Positions 8,852-16,117 of a DNA stretch of 16,918 nucleotides are shown here, piece after piece. The notes under the pieces were generated by a model that did no database searches, was not told where the DNA came from, and worked only from the letters and a program-made list of their open reading frames with translations. This DNA is from an uncultured Pelagibacteraceae bacterium (GTDB lineage: Bacteria; Pseudomonadota; Alphaproteobacteria; Pelagibacterales; Pelagibacteraceae), in the NCBI GenBank assembly GCA_902602105.1, contig CACKPP010000012.1:1-16918 (forward strand). The letters are read 5' to 3'. A program made the translations under genes and the position numbers. Numbering within the stretch: the stretch's first letter is position 1; the number at the start of each line of letters is the position of its first letter.

Positions 8852-9892
8852 TTATCTTGATGGTGGAACGTATAAAATACCACCTTTAGTCCATAATTCG
8901 TTTGGACCTCTGTCTGGTAAAATACCAGTGTCAGCTATATTTCTTTTATAACTTTCACCATAGTTTCCAACTTGTTTGATAATTCTTAAGTTCCACTCGT
9001 TATCTAGACCGAATGCTGCACCCATTTCACCTTCAGCGCCAACAAGTCTTTTGATTTGTGGGTTATCTGAAGTTTTCATTGAGTCTGCATTAGCTGAAGT
9101 AATACCATATTCTTCTGCCTCGATCATAGTGTTCAAAGACCATCTAACGATATCTTCCCATACAGAATCACCTTGTCTAACAACTGGTCCTAAAGGTTCT
9201 TTAGAAATAGTTTCTGGTAGAACGATGTGTTCATCAGGATTTTTCATTTTAGTTCTTTGAGCAGCTAAACCAGATTTATCAGTAGTGTAAGTATCACATC
9301 TACCTGCATCATAAGCAGCTACAACTTCGTCAGCTTTTTCAAAAGCAACTGGCTCATAAGAAATACCTCTAGAATTAAAGAAGTCTCTCATATTTAACTC
9401 AGTTGTTGTACCAATATTTGTACAAGCTGAGATACCATTTTTGAATTGGCTTGTTGAAGTAATACCAGAACTTTTTCTAACCATAAAACCTTGGCCGTCG
9501 TAGAAGTTTACTCCTACAAAAGTAAGTCCGATATCAGCATCTCTAGAAAGAGTCCAAGTTGTGTTTCTTGATAAGATATCAATCTCACCAGAAGTTAAAG
9601 CTGTAAATCTTTCTTTAGCACTTAGTGGTGTAAACTTAACTTTGTTTGCATCACCTAGAACTGCAGCAGCTACCGCTCTACATACATCAACGTCAACACC
9701 AGTCCAATTTCCTGCAGCATCAGCATTAGAAAATCCTGGAAGACCTTGAGATACTCCACATCTTACAAAACCTTTCTTTTGAGTGTTTTTAAGTGTTTTA
9801 GATTTTTTAGCAGCCATAGACTCTGTTGTAAAAGTGAACAACACAGCTACCATAGCAACTAAAGAAGTTAATTGTTTTAAGTATTTAAACAT
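8852..9892 (-). CDS. aapJ: General L-amino acid ABC transporter, periplasmic binding protein (AapJ/BztA/YhdW type)
   Basis: This 346-residue solute receptor captures amino acids in the periplasm and delivers them to AapQM. A signal peptide is clear: MFKYLKQ, a hydrophobic core (8-23) and a likely signal peptidase I site after SMA at 27 or 28. There is no lipobox. The mature part begins with TQKKGFVRCGVSQGLPGFS, a signature of the AapJ family. It then has the bacterial extracellular solute-binding protein family 3 fold, with WTGVDVDVCRAVAAAVLG and SREDA-like TLSRDADIG. Cysteines at 45, 71, 157 and 199 could form two disulfides. The ATG is preceded by AGGAAG (9897-9902), and the first gene of the operon is followed by a terminator. 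This gene appears less AT-rich than its neighbours, as expected of a highly expressed protein. Confidence 0.96.
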   Translation of the reverse strand: MFKYLKQLTSLVAMVAVLFTFTTESMAAKKSKTLKNTQKKGFVRCGVSQGLPGFSNADAAGNWTGVDVDVCRAVAAAVLGDANKVKFTPLSAKERFTALTSGEIDILSRNTTWTLSRDADIGLTFVGVNFYDGQGFMVRKSSGITSTSQFKNGISACTNIGTTTELNMRDFFNSRGISYEPVAFEKADEVVAAYDAGRCDTYTTDKSGLAAQRTKMKNPDEHIVLPETISKEPLGPVVRQGDSVWEDIVRWSLNTMIEAEEYGITSANADSMKTSDNPQIKRLVGAEGEMGAAFGLDNEWNLRIIKQVGNYGESYKRNIADTGILPDRGPNELWTKGGILYVPPSR

Positions 9893-9896
9893 ATTT

Positions 9897-9902
9897 CTTC
9901 CT
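9897..9902 (-). promoter_or_regulatory. Ribosome binding site of aapJ
   Basis: AGGAAG on the minus strand lies four bases before the aapJ ATG. It is one of the few recognisable Shine-Dalgarno sites here, and contrasts with the weak GTG start of aapQ in the same operon. Confidence 0.7.
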
Positions 9903-9911
9903 ATTGTTTAT

Positions 9912-9953
9912 TTATTTGTTAACAAATAATTCAAAATAACTTTTGAATATTCA
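9912..9953 (-). promoter_or_regulatory. Cluster of three overlapping dyads in the aapJ leader
   Basis: Three perfect symmetries abut one another. An 18-base palindrome centred on GTTAAC spans 9912-9929. An eight-pair inverted repeat, ATTCAAAA (9929-9936) and TTTTGAAT (9941-9948) with a four-base spacer, follows. A 10-base palindrome TGAATATTCA spans 9944-9953 and overlaps the second arm. They lie about 20-60 bases upstream of aapJ, just before its Shine-Dalgarno site. They could be operators, or mutually exclusive leader RNA hairpins, since the last two share bases. The function is inferred. Confidence 0.5.
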
Positions 9954-9993
9954 TAATTTAAGCATGTAAGAAAAAGCTCTGCAAGGGAAATTT

Positions 9994-10022
9994 AAATTAC
10001 AACTATTAGTTATATGCGTCAA
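9994..10022 (-). promoter_or_regulatory. Candidate sigma-70 promoter for aapJ
   Basis: TTGACG (10017-10022) and TAATTT (9994-9999) are separated by 17 bases on the minus strand. They would start transcription near 9987, giving a leader of about 95 bases that contains the dyad cluster. The -35 is good and the -10 poor. A second possibility closer in pairs TTGCAG with TTAAAT. Experimental start-site data would decide. Confidence 0.3.
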
Positions 10023-10045
10023 ATAAAACCCATTTTGACCTTAAC

Positions 10046-10122
10046 TGGCGCGCCCTGGAGGATTCGAACCTCCGACCCTCGGTTTAGAAAACCGATGCTC
10101 TATCCAGCTGAGCTAAGGGCGC
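10046..10122 (-). tRNA. trnR: tRNA-Arg (TCT), with encoded CCA
   Basis: On the minus strand the acceptor GCGCCCT (from 10122) pairs with AGGGCGC, followed by discriminator G (10049) and CCA (10048-10046). The D arm TAGCTCAGCTGGATAGAGCA and the T arm with GGTTCGAATCC are canonical. The anticodon loop TTTCTAA carries TCT (10088-10086), reading AGA, the arginine codon most used in this AT-rich DNA. It lies 32 bases downstream of the trkH stop on the same strand, so it may be partly transcribed with that operon. Confidence 0.97.
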
Positions 10123-10154
10123 AAATATTTAAGTTATACATATACAATATTAAG

Positions 10155-11561
10155 CTAATTTTTAAAAAGAAATTTTTTAATTAGAATTAAAATTGTTAAC
10201 AGTTCAATTCTGCCTATAATCATAAAGAAAATTAAAGTGTATTTGGTCAAAAAGTGAAGATTATTAAAATTGAATTCATTCAACCCATAAATAGAAGAAT
10301 TTACAGTATTCATTAAAGTTAAAATAGATAATTTAAATGAGTTTTCAAATTCTATCCCACTTAAACTCAATAACGAAGTTAAAATAAAAAGTGAAAGAAT
10401 AAATATCAAAATTGTTAAAAAATATTTATTAATTTCATCAAAATCAAAATTAATCTTAGTAAATATTAATCTATTCATAAAAATATTTTTTGGTCTACTA
10501 AATGATAAAATTTGATTCATGGAGTAAATAAATAATGAATAAATCTTAATAAATCTTAAGCCAGAACTTGTTGAAAAAAAAGATCCTCCAATTATAACAA
10601 GAATCAAAAATATAAACGATAAATTTGTTTGTTCAGACTTAATAGAAAAACCAATATTTGACATGCTACTTGCTACAGCTAATAAATTATTTGAAAAATT
10701 ATTGTTAAAACTAAAAAAAAGAAAAAAAAAGGTTATCACAATTAAGAAATAAATAATCAAATGTAAATCTTCATAGAAGTAATTTATATTTCTATTTTTT
10801 AAAGAAATTAAATTATAACTAAAAAAAATACTAAAAAACGATGAAAGCATTAGTAAAGATAAAATAATTGTTTGAGAATTTTCTTTTATTATATTCGAAA
10901 GATCATTAACGGGTAAGAAACCTCCAGAAGAAATAAGTGTAAAGGCTAAATTTAAAGAGTCAAAAGATCTTATGGAAAAAATATTTAGTATTATAAAAAT
11001 TATAAGAGTTAACCCTGAATATAGAAGGAAAATTTTAATTGCTTGTTTTAATACTTCTGAACTATTAAATGAAATATAATTTGTTAGCGTTTTTTTAAAA
11101 CTTTCATCGTAAATATCTATCAAAAAAATAATTGAAAATAAAAAATAAAGCCCTCCAATCCATTGAGTTGAGGATCTCCACAAAATTAAGCTTTGATCTA
11201 TATGTTTAATATTTTCGAATATTGTAAATCCAGTTGATGTAAATCCAGAAACAGCCTCAAAAAACGAATTAAGAAAGGTTAAATTATAAATACTAAAGTA
11301 AAATGGAATTGAAAGTATTAGTGGTAATAATATATAGCCCAAAAAAACAGTTAAAATCTTATGATAAAGATTTATTTTTTTTTCTGTTGATTTAATTTTA
11401 TAAAACAAAAAAGATATTATTAATGATGCTATCAAACAATAATAATAAGTATCTAAGTTTAAATATAAATTTAAATAGTATGAATAAATTATATTAAAAA
11501 AAGATAAAACTGAAATTATCCCAAAAAAGAAACTTAAATATTTAATCTGTAATCCGAACAT
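10155..11561 (-). CDS. trkH: Potassium uptake protein TrkH (membrane subunit)
   Basis: TrkH forms the potassium-translocating pore in the inner membrane, gated by cytosolic TrkA. The 468 residues are almost entirely hydrophobic helices in the TrkH/KtrB/HKT four-repeat arrangement. Pore-loop glycines are visible in SGFTSTGFT (105-113), SSGGF (211-215) and SNIGF (301-305). Between repeats lie LWRSSTQWIGG (127-137), GGSFFSTSSGLRFIK (325-339) and the C-terminal IGRIELLTILIL (449-460), all recognisable TrkH landmarks. The fourth pore loop reads NTVNSSIYGLNEF (418-430) rather than the usual N-(I/L/T)-G-P pattern, which may affect selectivity. The ATG is four bases after the trkA stop. It is the last protein gene of the ntrYX-trkAH run. 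Confidence 0.93.
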   Translation of the reverse strand: MFGLQIKYLSFFFGIISVLSFFNIIYSYYLNLYLNLDTYYYCLIASLIISFLFYKIKSTEKKINLYHKILTVFLGYILLPLILSIPFYFSIYNLTFLNSFFEAVSGFTSTGFTIFENIKHIDQSLILWRSSTQWIGGLYFLFSIIFLIDIYDESFKKTLTNYISFNSSEVLKQAIKIFLLYSGLTLIIFIILNIFSIRSFDSLNLAFTLISSGGFLPVNDLSNIIKENSQTIILSLLMLSSFFSIFFSYNLISLKNRNINYFYEDLHLIIYFLIVITFFFLFFSFNNNFSNNLLAVASSMSNIGFSIKSEQTNLSFIFLILVIIGGSFFSTSSGLRFIKIYSLFIYSMNQILSFSRPKNIFMNRLIFTKINFDFDEINKYFLTILIFILSLFILTSLLSLSGIEFENSFKLSILTLMNTVNSSIYGLNEFNFNNLHFLTKYTLIFFMIIGRIELLTILILIKKFLFKN

Positions 11562-11565
11562 TTAG

Positions 11566-12957
11566 TTAAACAGAGCTCAATCTAAAAATATTTTCTACAA
11601 ATGAAATTGAATCTTTTTTAGCAAGAAAAACAACTCTATCATCTTTTTTAAAAATAAAGTTAGATCTTGGTATGATAACTTTTTTATCTCTTAATACTGC
11701 ACCTATTCTAATTTCTTCAGGTAAATTTGAATTTTTCAATTCTTTGTTAATTAGTTCTGATGTTTCAATTATTTCAGCTTCTATTACTTCATATTCACCA
11801 TTAGATATTGTGTAGGCATTTTCTATAGTTCCCTTATGAATATGTTTTAAAATACTTGAAACAGTATTCATACGAGGATCTATTAGATCATCAATTTTTA
11901 ATGAAGATTGAAGAAGAGAGTAATTTGGTTTGTTTATTAGGGCCATAGTCCTTTTATCTTCTATTTCTTTTTGATCTTTAGCAAACTTTTCAACAAGAAC
12001 ACTTACCATTAGATTATCTTCATCGTCATTAGTAAGAGCTAAAACAGTTTCAGCTTCATCCAAATTAGCTTCTGTCAAAACATCTTCTTCTAAACCATTA
12101 CCATTAATTATAATCGTGTTATTTAATTCTTTAGCTAAAAATTCTGCACGTTCTTTATTTTTTTCAACAATTTTTACTCTTACCGCTTCTAATGTTTCCT
12201 CAATATTTTTTGCTAGGTTAAATCCAATATTTCCTCCACCAATTATTAGTATTTTTTTTGAAATTTTTTCTTCATGACCAAATGCTTCAAGTGTTTCAGC
12301 CATTTGTGAAGAATTTATAATAACATATATTTTATCATCTTTTTTTACTGAGTCAGTTTTTTTTGGAATAAAAAATTTATCCTCTCTATTAATACCAACA
12401 ATATTAGCGTCTAATTTGGGATATTTTTTAGTTAACTCATTAAATTTGATATTAAGTGATTTACAATTATCTTTTATAAGTATCTCTAATAATCTTATTT
12501 TGTTATCTGCAAATGGAACGCTGTCTAAAGCACCAGGCGCTTCTAACTTTCTTTGAATTGATTTTGCTATTTCAATTTCAGGTGAAATAATTACATCTAT
12601 TGGTAAGTTTTCTTTACTATAAACTCTTGTGAATTTTGGATTTAAATAATCTTGAGATCGAATTCTTGCAATTTTTTTTTGAATGTTAAATATTGAAAAT
12701 GCTATTTGACAAATTAACATATTTATTTCGTCATTTCTTGTGACAGCAATAATCATATCAGTTTCAGAGGCGTTAGCTTTTTCAAGTATCGAAGGATAAG
12801 TTGCTTTTCCAACAATAGCTTTAACATCAAGACTATCATTAATTTTTTGAATATCTTCACTAGATTGATCAATTACAGTTATAGAATGACCCTGTTCACT
12901 TAATAATTTAGCAATAGTAAACCCTACTCTTCCAGCTCCACAAATGATTATATTCAT
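11566..12957 (-). CDS. trkA: Trk potassium transport regulatory subunit TrkA
   Basis: This is a cytosolic, peripheral-membrane subunit that binds NAD(H) and nucleotides and gates TrkH. The 463 residues contain two tandem RCK units, as in long-form TrkA. The first Rossmann fold starts MNIIICGAGRVG (GxGxxG at 7-12) and has an acidic residue (Asp30) at the end of the second strand. The second starts KILIIGGGNIG (240-245). Each is followed by a TrkA-C domain, at about 145-225 and 375-460, the latter with VLRDKKVIIPRSNFIFKKDD. The gene starts two bases beyond the ntrX stop codon and is followed directly by trkH. Linkage of trkA to ntrYX is common in alphaproteobacteria. The call is secure. Confidence 0.96.
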   Translation of the reverse strand: MNIIICGAGRVGFTIAKLLSEQGHSITVIDQSSEDIQKINDSLDVKAIVGKATYPSILEKANASETDMIIAVTRNDEINMLICQIAFSIFNIQKKIARIRSQDYLNPKFTRVYSKENLPIDVIISPEIEIAKSIQRKLEAPGALDSVPFADNKIRLLEILIKDNCKSLNIKFNELTKKYPKLDANIVGINREDKFFIPKKTDSVKKDDKIYVIINSSQMAETLEAFGHEEKISKKILIIGGGNIGFNLAKNIEETLEAVRVKIVEKNKERAEFLAKELNNTIIINGNGLEEDVLTEANLDEAETVLALTNDDEDNLMVSVLVEKFAKDQKEIEDKRTMALINKPNYSLLQSSLKIDDLIDPRMNTVSSILKHIHKGTIENAYTISNGEYEVIEAEIIETSELINKELKNSNLPEEIRIGAVLRDKKVIIPRSNFIFKKDDRVVFLAKKDSISFVENIFRLSSV

Positions 12958-12958
12958 G

Positions 12959-14314
12959 TTAATTAAATTCTTTGATACCTAAGCCTTTTAGTTTTCTATG
13001 GAGAGCGCTTCTCTCCATGCCAACAAAATTAGCTGTTTTAGAAATATTTCCATTAAATTTTTTTAATTGAATAGTTAAATACTCTTTTTCAAATTTTTCT
13101 CTAGCTTCTTTTAATGGCACAGAGAGCCTATTTTCATCAATTTTTTCATTAAAATTTTCAATTTTTAGAGATTCTTTGATTATTGTTGATATCTTTTCTT
13201 TTGTTTCGGGTTGTAAAATTCCAATTCTTTCAATGAGGTTTCTAAGTTCTCTTACATTTCCTTGCCAATTATGATTTAAAATATAACTATCATTCTCATC
13301 AATTTCTAGCTCTTTTATCTTAAAATTTTCAGAAATTTTTTTTGAGAAATATTTAATTAATAATGGAATGTCTGAAATTCTCTCATTTAAAGATTTTATA
13401 TTTATTTCAAAAACGTTAAGTCTATGGTACAAATCTTCCCTAAAATTGCCTAAAATAATTTCTTGGTTTAAGTCTTTGCTTGAAGAGCAAATTAATCTGA
13501 CATCAACATTAATATCATCATTTCCATTAATTCTTTTAAATTTTTGATCAATTAATACTCTTAGAATTTTGGATTGAATAGCTAAAGGAATTTCGGAAAC
13601 TTGATCAATAAGTAAAGTTCCTTGGTTTGCTTTTTCTAAAGCACCATAAGATATAGAACCATTATCTTTTTCTTCACCAAATAACTCTAGTTCATATTTA
13701 TCAGCATCAAGTAATGCTCCATTTAAGATTATAAATGGTTTGTTTTTTCTTCTTGATTTTTTATGAATTTTTCTAGCAATTAACTCTTTACCAGATCCTG
13801 AGGGTCCGTTTATTAAAATTCTACTTTCTGTAAGAGAAATTTTTTCAATTTGTTCCCTTATAATATCAATATTTTTACTATCACCAATTAAATCATAAGA
13901 ATAAAATAATTTATTTTCATAATCTTTATTTTGAGATTTTAATTTTAAATTTTCGACTGCTCTATTGATAAAATTTAATAATCTTGTTTGGTCAAAAGGT
14001 TTTTCAATAAACTCAAAAGCTCCATGTTTAAGAGAACTTACTGCCATTTCAACATTTGCGTGACCTGTAATAATAATTACAGGAACATCTTTATCTTTAG
14101 ATTTAATATGAGATAGTAATTCAATTCCATCATTATCTCCTTTATCTAACTTAACATCTAAAATAGCTACATCGGGTATTTTTTTGTCTATTTCTGATAA
14201 AGCTTGATTGTAATTTGCTGCTATTCTGGTTCTGTAACCTGCATCAAGAATTAATTCATTTAGAATATTTCTAATATCAGCGTTATCATCAACTATTAAA
14301 ATTTCAATTGCCAT
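12959..14314 (-). CDS. ntrX: NtrX-type response regulator with a degenerate sigma-54-activator AAA+ domain
   Basis: This is the response regulator partner of NtrY, 451 residues. The receiver domain (1-125) has acidic Asp9/Asp10, phospho-acceptor Asp53, Thr83 and Lys105. The AAA+ domain (about 143-365) has Walker A GPSGSGK (170-176), arginine-finger region FREDLYHRLN (291-300) and sensor II GNVREL (352-357). A Fis-type helix-turn-helix (about 418-447) has KFNGNISKTANFVGMERSALHRKL. Two hallmarks are lost. The segment after ELFG (209-213) reads EEKDNGSISYGALEKA where GAFTGA belongs, and Walker B is LLIDQ (234-238) instead of the usual DE. It therefore probably cannot remodel sigma-54 holoenzyme and may act as an ordinary DNA-binding regulator. 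Its start lies inside the end of ntrY (11-base overlap). The NtrX name rests on the ntrY/trkA context. Confidence 0.93.
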   Translation of the reverse strand: MAIEILIVDDNADIRNILNELILDAGYRTRIAANYNQALSEIDKKIPDVAILDVKLDKGDNDGIELLSHIKSKDKDVPVIIITGHANVEMAVSSLKHGAFEFIEKPFDQTRLLNFINRAVENLKLKSQNKDYENKLFYSYDLIGDSKNIDIIREQIEKISLTESRILINGPSGSGKELIARKIHKKSRRKNKPFIILNGALLDADKYELELFGEEKDNGSISYGALEKANQGTLLIDQVSEIPLAIQSKILRVLIDQKFKRINGNDDINVDVRLICSSSKDLNQEIILGNFREDLYHRLNVFEINIKSLNERISDIPLLIKYFSKKISENFKIKELEIDENDSYILNHNWQGNVRELRNLIERIGILQPETKEKISTIIKESLKIENFNEKIDENRLSVPLKEAREKFEKEYLTIQLKKFNGNISKTANFVGMERSALHRKLKGLGIKEFN

Positions 14315-16094
14315 TTAGTTTAAAATCAACTTCAACTTTTGCTCCATCTGAGATAGAAAAAAACCGAAGTTCACCATTATGATCATTTATAATTTTGTTT
14401 ACTATTGATAAACCCAATCCTGTTCCATTTTTTTTTGTTGTAAAGTAAGGGTTTAGAATATCTTTAATTTTACTTTTTATTTCTCCAAAACCAATACCAT
14501 TATCAATTAATATAAATTTAATATGATCATTCTTTTGTAAAATTTCAATTGATATTTTCTTTGAAAAATTGCTATTTTTTTCAAATTTTTGCTGAATACT
14601 TTCAATTGAATTTTTAATTAAATTAAAAAAAACTCTTCCTATTTGTTCTTTATCACAATTAAATAAGATCTTATCATTACTTGTTTTCAGATCTATTTTG
14701 ATGCTTTTATCAACTTCATTCAATAACTTTATATTTTCATGTAGTAATTTTACTAAATCATTATCTTTGAGTATTGGTTTGGGCATTCTTGCAAAATCAG
14801 AAAATTCATTAACAAGATTTTCTATTTGTTTTATCTGATTATTAATAATTTTTAAATTTTCATTGAAATTATTTTGATCTTTGTCTGATAATTGATTTAA
14901 ATATTTATTTTTTATTCTATCGATAGTCAACTGTATAGGTGTAAGCGGATTTTTGATTTCATGTGCTAGTTTTCTTGCTAAATTTTCCCATGCTTCATGT
15001 CTCTCATTGATAATAAGTTTTTCTTGTTGATTTTTTAATTGATCAGTCATTAAATTAAAATTCTTATTTAAAATTTCTAAATCTTTATCAGTCTTAATTT
15101 CAGGGACTTTAGTATTTAAATTTCCTTTTCCGATCGCTGATGAAGCTAAGATTAAATTATTGATTGATCTAAAAAATCGTGAAGAAAATCTAATTGCAAT
15201 AGTGATAGATACAAATAATAATAAAGTTACGATTATTATATAAATAATAACAAAAGAGATTTTAATACCTGTGCTTCTTTCTTCTACCGTGTAGTAAAAA
15301 CTAATAGCCTCTTGTGACTCTGAAAGGTAATTAGAAATATCTTTATCTAAAAACTTAACAACATATAAAAATCTATCTTCAAACGCTTGTAATCTCATGA
15401 TTGCTGCAGAAATGTTAGCTGGTGCATTAATTATTTTAAGAGGACGATCATCTTCTAAAACTAAATTTAGAGCCTTATCTACAGGCGGTACATAATTATT
15501 ATTTTCCTCAGATGAATATAATAATTTTTTATTTTTGTTGATTATATGTATTTCATCAACGTCTCTTATAAGTTTTTGTGTTCTTAAAAATCTTAGATAT
15601 TCATTAAAATCATCATTTAAAAATTTAGAACTTTTGTTAGTGTCAAATGCAATTAATATAATATCGGCTTCGATTTTATTTCTTACTTCCTCTACATAAC
15701 TTTTAGCAAGTTCATAAGAATTATTTACTACAGTAGTAACTTTTTTATCAAAATATTTCTCAAGCGCAAAGGTAAATAAAAAAAGAGAAAATATTGAAAT
15801 TAGTATTGATGGAATTAAAGTAAATAATGAAAAATAAGTTATATATCTTTTGTTTGAAGATAGCCCATCTTTATCGATATCATTTTTAATTGATTTTTTT
15901 ATTTCATTAAAAATAAATAAAAATAATAAAAAAAGTAAAAAAATATTTAAAATTAATAAATATTGTAAATTTTTTTGATTTAACTGAATAAAACTTCTAT
16001 CTATGAAGGTTAAAAATGTTAAAAAACCAATAAATAGTGTGATACTAGATAGAATAATTATGAATATATTTTTTTTCAAAAATTCTAACATCAT
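14304..16094 (-). CDS. ntrY: NtrY-type membrane sensor histidine kinase, compact form without a PAS domain
   Basis: This sensor kinase is predicted to phosphorylate NtrX in response to nitrogen or redox/envelope signals. It has 596 residues. Membrane segments lie at about 9-29, 43-63 and 85-110, then a periplasmic region (about 111-278), a fourth membrane segment at about 279-301 and a HAMP domain (about 303-355). The kinase core has an H-box around His378 (ARKLAHEIKNPLTPIQL), an N-box NLIKNSIESI with Asn495, G1 DNGIGFG from Asp531, an F-box NPYFTTK and G2 GTGLGLS (557-563). All are intact. NtrY homologues usually carry a PAS domain between HAMP and the H-box. Here only about 20 residues separate them. 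Two adjacent ATGs (16094, 16091) could serve as the start. A TATAAT box lies directly upstream and overlaps the divergent ispDF leader. Confidence 0.94.
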   Translation of the reverse strand: MMLEFLKKNIFIIILSSITLFIGFLTFLTFIDRSFIQLNQKNLQYLLILNIFLLFLLFLFIFNEIKKSIKNDIDKDGLSSNKRYITYFSLFTLIPSILISIFSLFLFTFALEKYFDKKVTTVVNNSYELAKSYVEEVRNKIEADIILIAFDTNKSSKFLNDDFNEYLRFLRTQKLIRDVDEIHIINKNKKLLYSSEENNNYVPPVDKALNLVLEDDRPLKIINAPANISAAIMRLQAFEDRFLYVVKFLDKDISNYLSESQEAISFYYTVEERSTGIKISFVIIYIIIVTLLLFVSITIAIRFSSRFFRSINNLILASSAIGKGNLNTKVPEIKTDKDLEILNKNFNLMTDQLKNQQEKLIINERHEAWENLARKLAHEIKNPLTPIQLTIDRIKNKYLNQLSDKDQNNFNENLKIINNQIKQIENLVNEFSDFARMPKPILKDNDLVKLLHENIKLLNEVDKSIKIDLKTSNDKILFNCDKEQIGRVFFNLIKNSIESIQQKFEKNSNFSKKISIEILQKNDHIKFILIDNGIGFGEIKSKIKDILNPYFTTKKNGTGLGLSIVNKIINDHNGELRFFSISDGAKVEVDFKLNGN

Positions 16095-16099
16095 TTAGA

Positions 16100-16105
16100 A
16101 TTATA
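16100..16105 (-). promoter_or_regulatory. Candidate -10 box (TATAAT) for ntrY
   Basis: A perfect TATAAT on the minus strand ends five bases before the first ntrY ATG, so the predicted transcription start falls at or next to the A of ATG. This would give a leaderless or nearly leaderless mRNA. No good -35 is visible; at 17 bases spacing there is only TAGTTG (16123-16128), inside ispDF. Confidence 0.4.
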
Positions 16106-16117
16106 GTATTTATATAA

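Noticed and set aside
8976..9749. Plus-strand open frames at 8976-9260 and 9561-9749 opposite aapJ
   Set aside because: They are shadow frames of the less AT-rich, strongly codon-biased aapJ gene. No start signals or known domain.
10018..10039. Possible hairpin after tRNA-Arg (GTCAAA/TTTGAC on the minus strand)
   Set aside because: Only six A/T-rich pairs with a ten-base loop and no following T tract, so not convincing as a terminator. One arm coincides with the candidate aapJ -35 box.
9893..10045. Known riboswitch (glycine, glutamine/glnA, SAM type) in the aapJ leader
   Set aside because: I could not match conserved cores of any of these; only the simple dyads are supportable.
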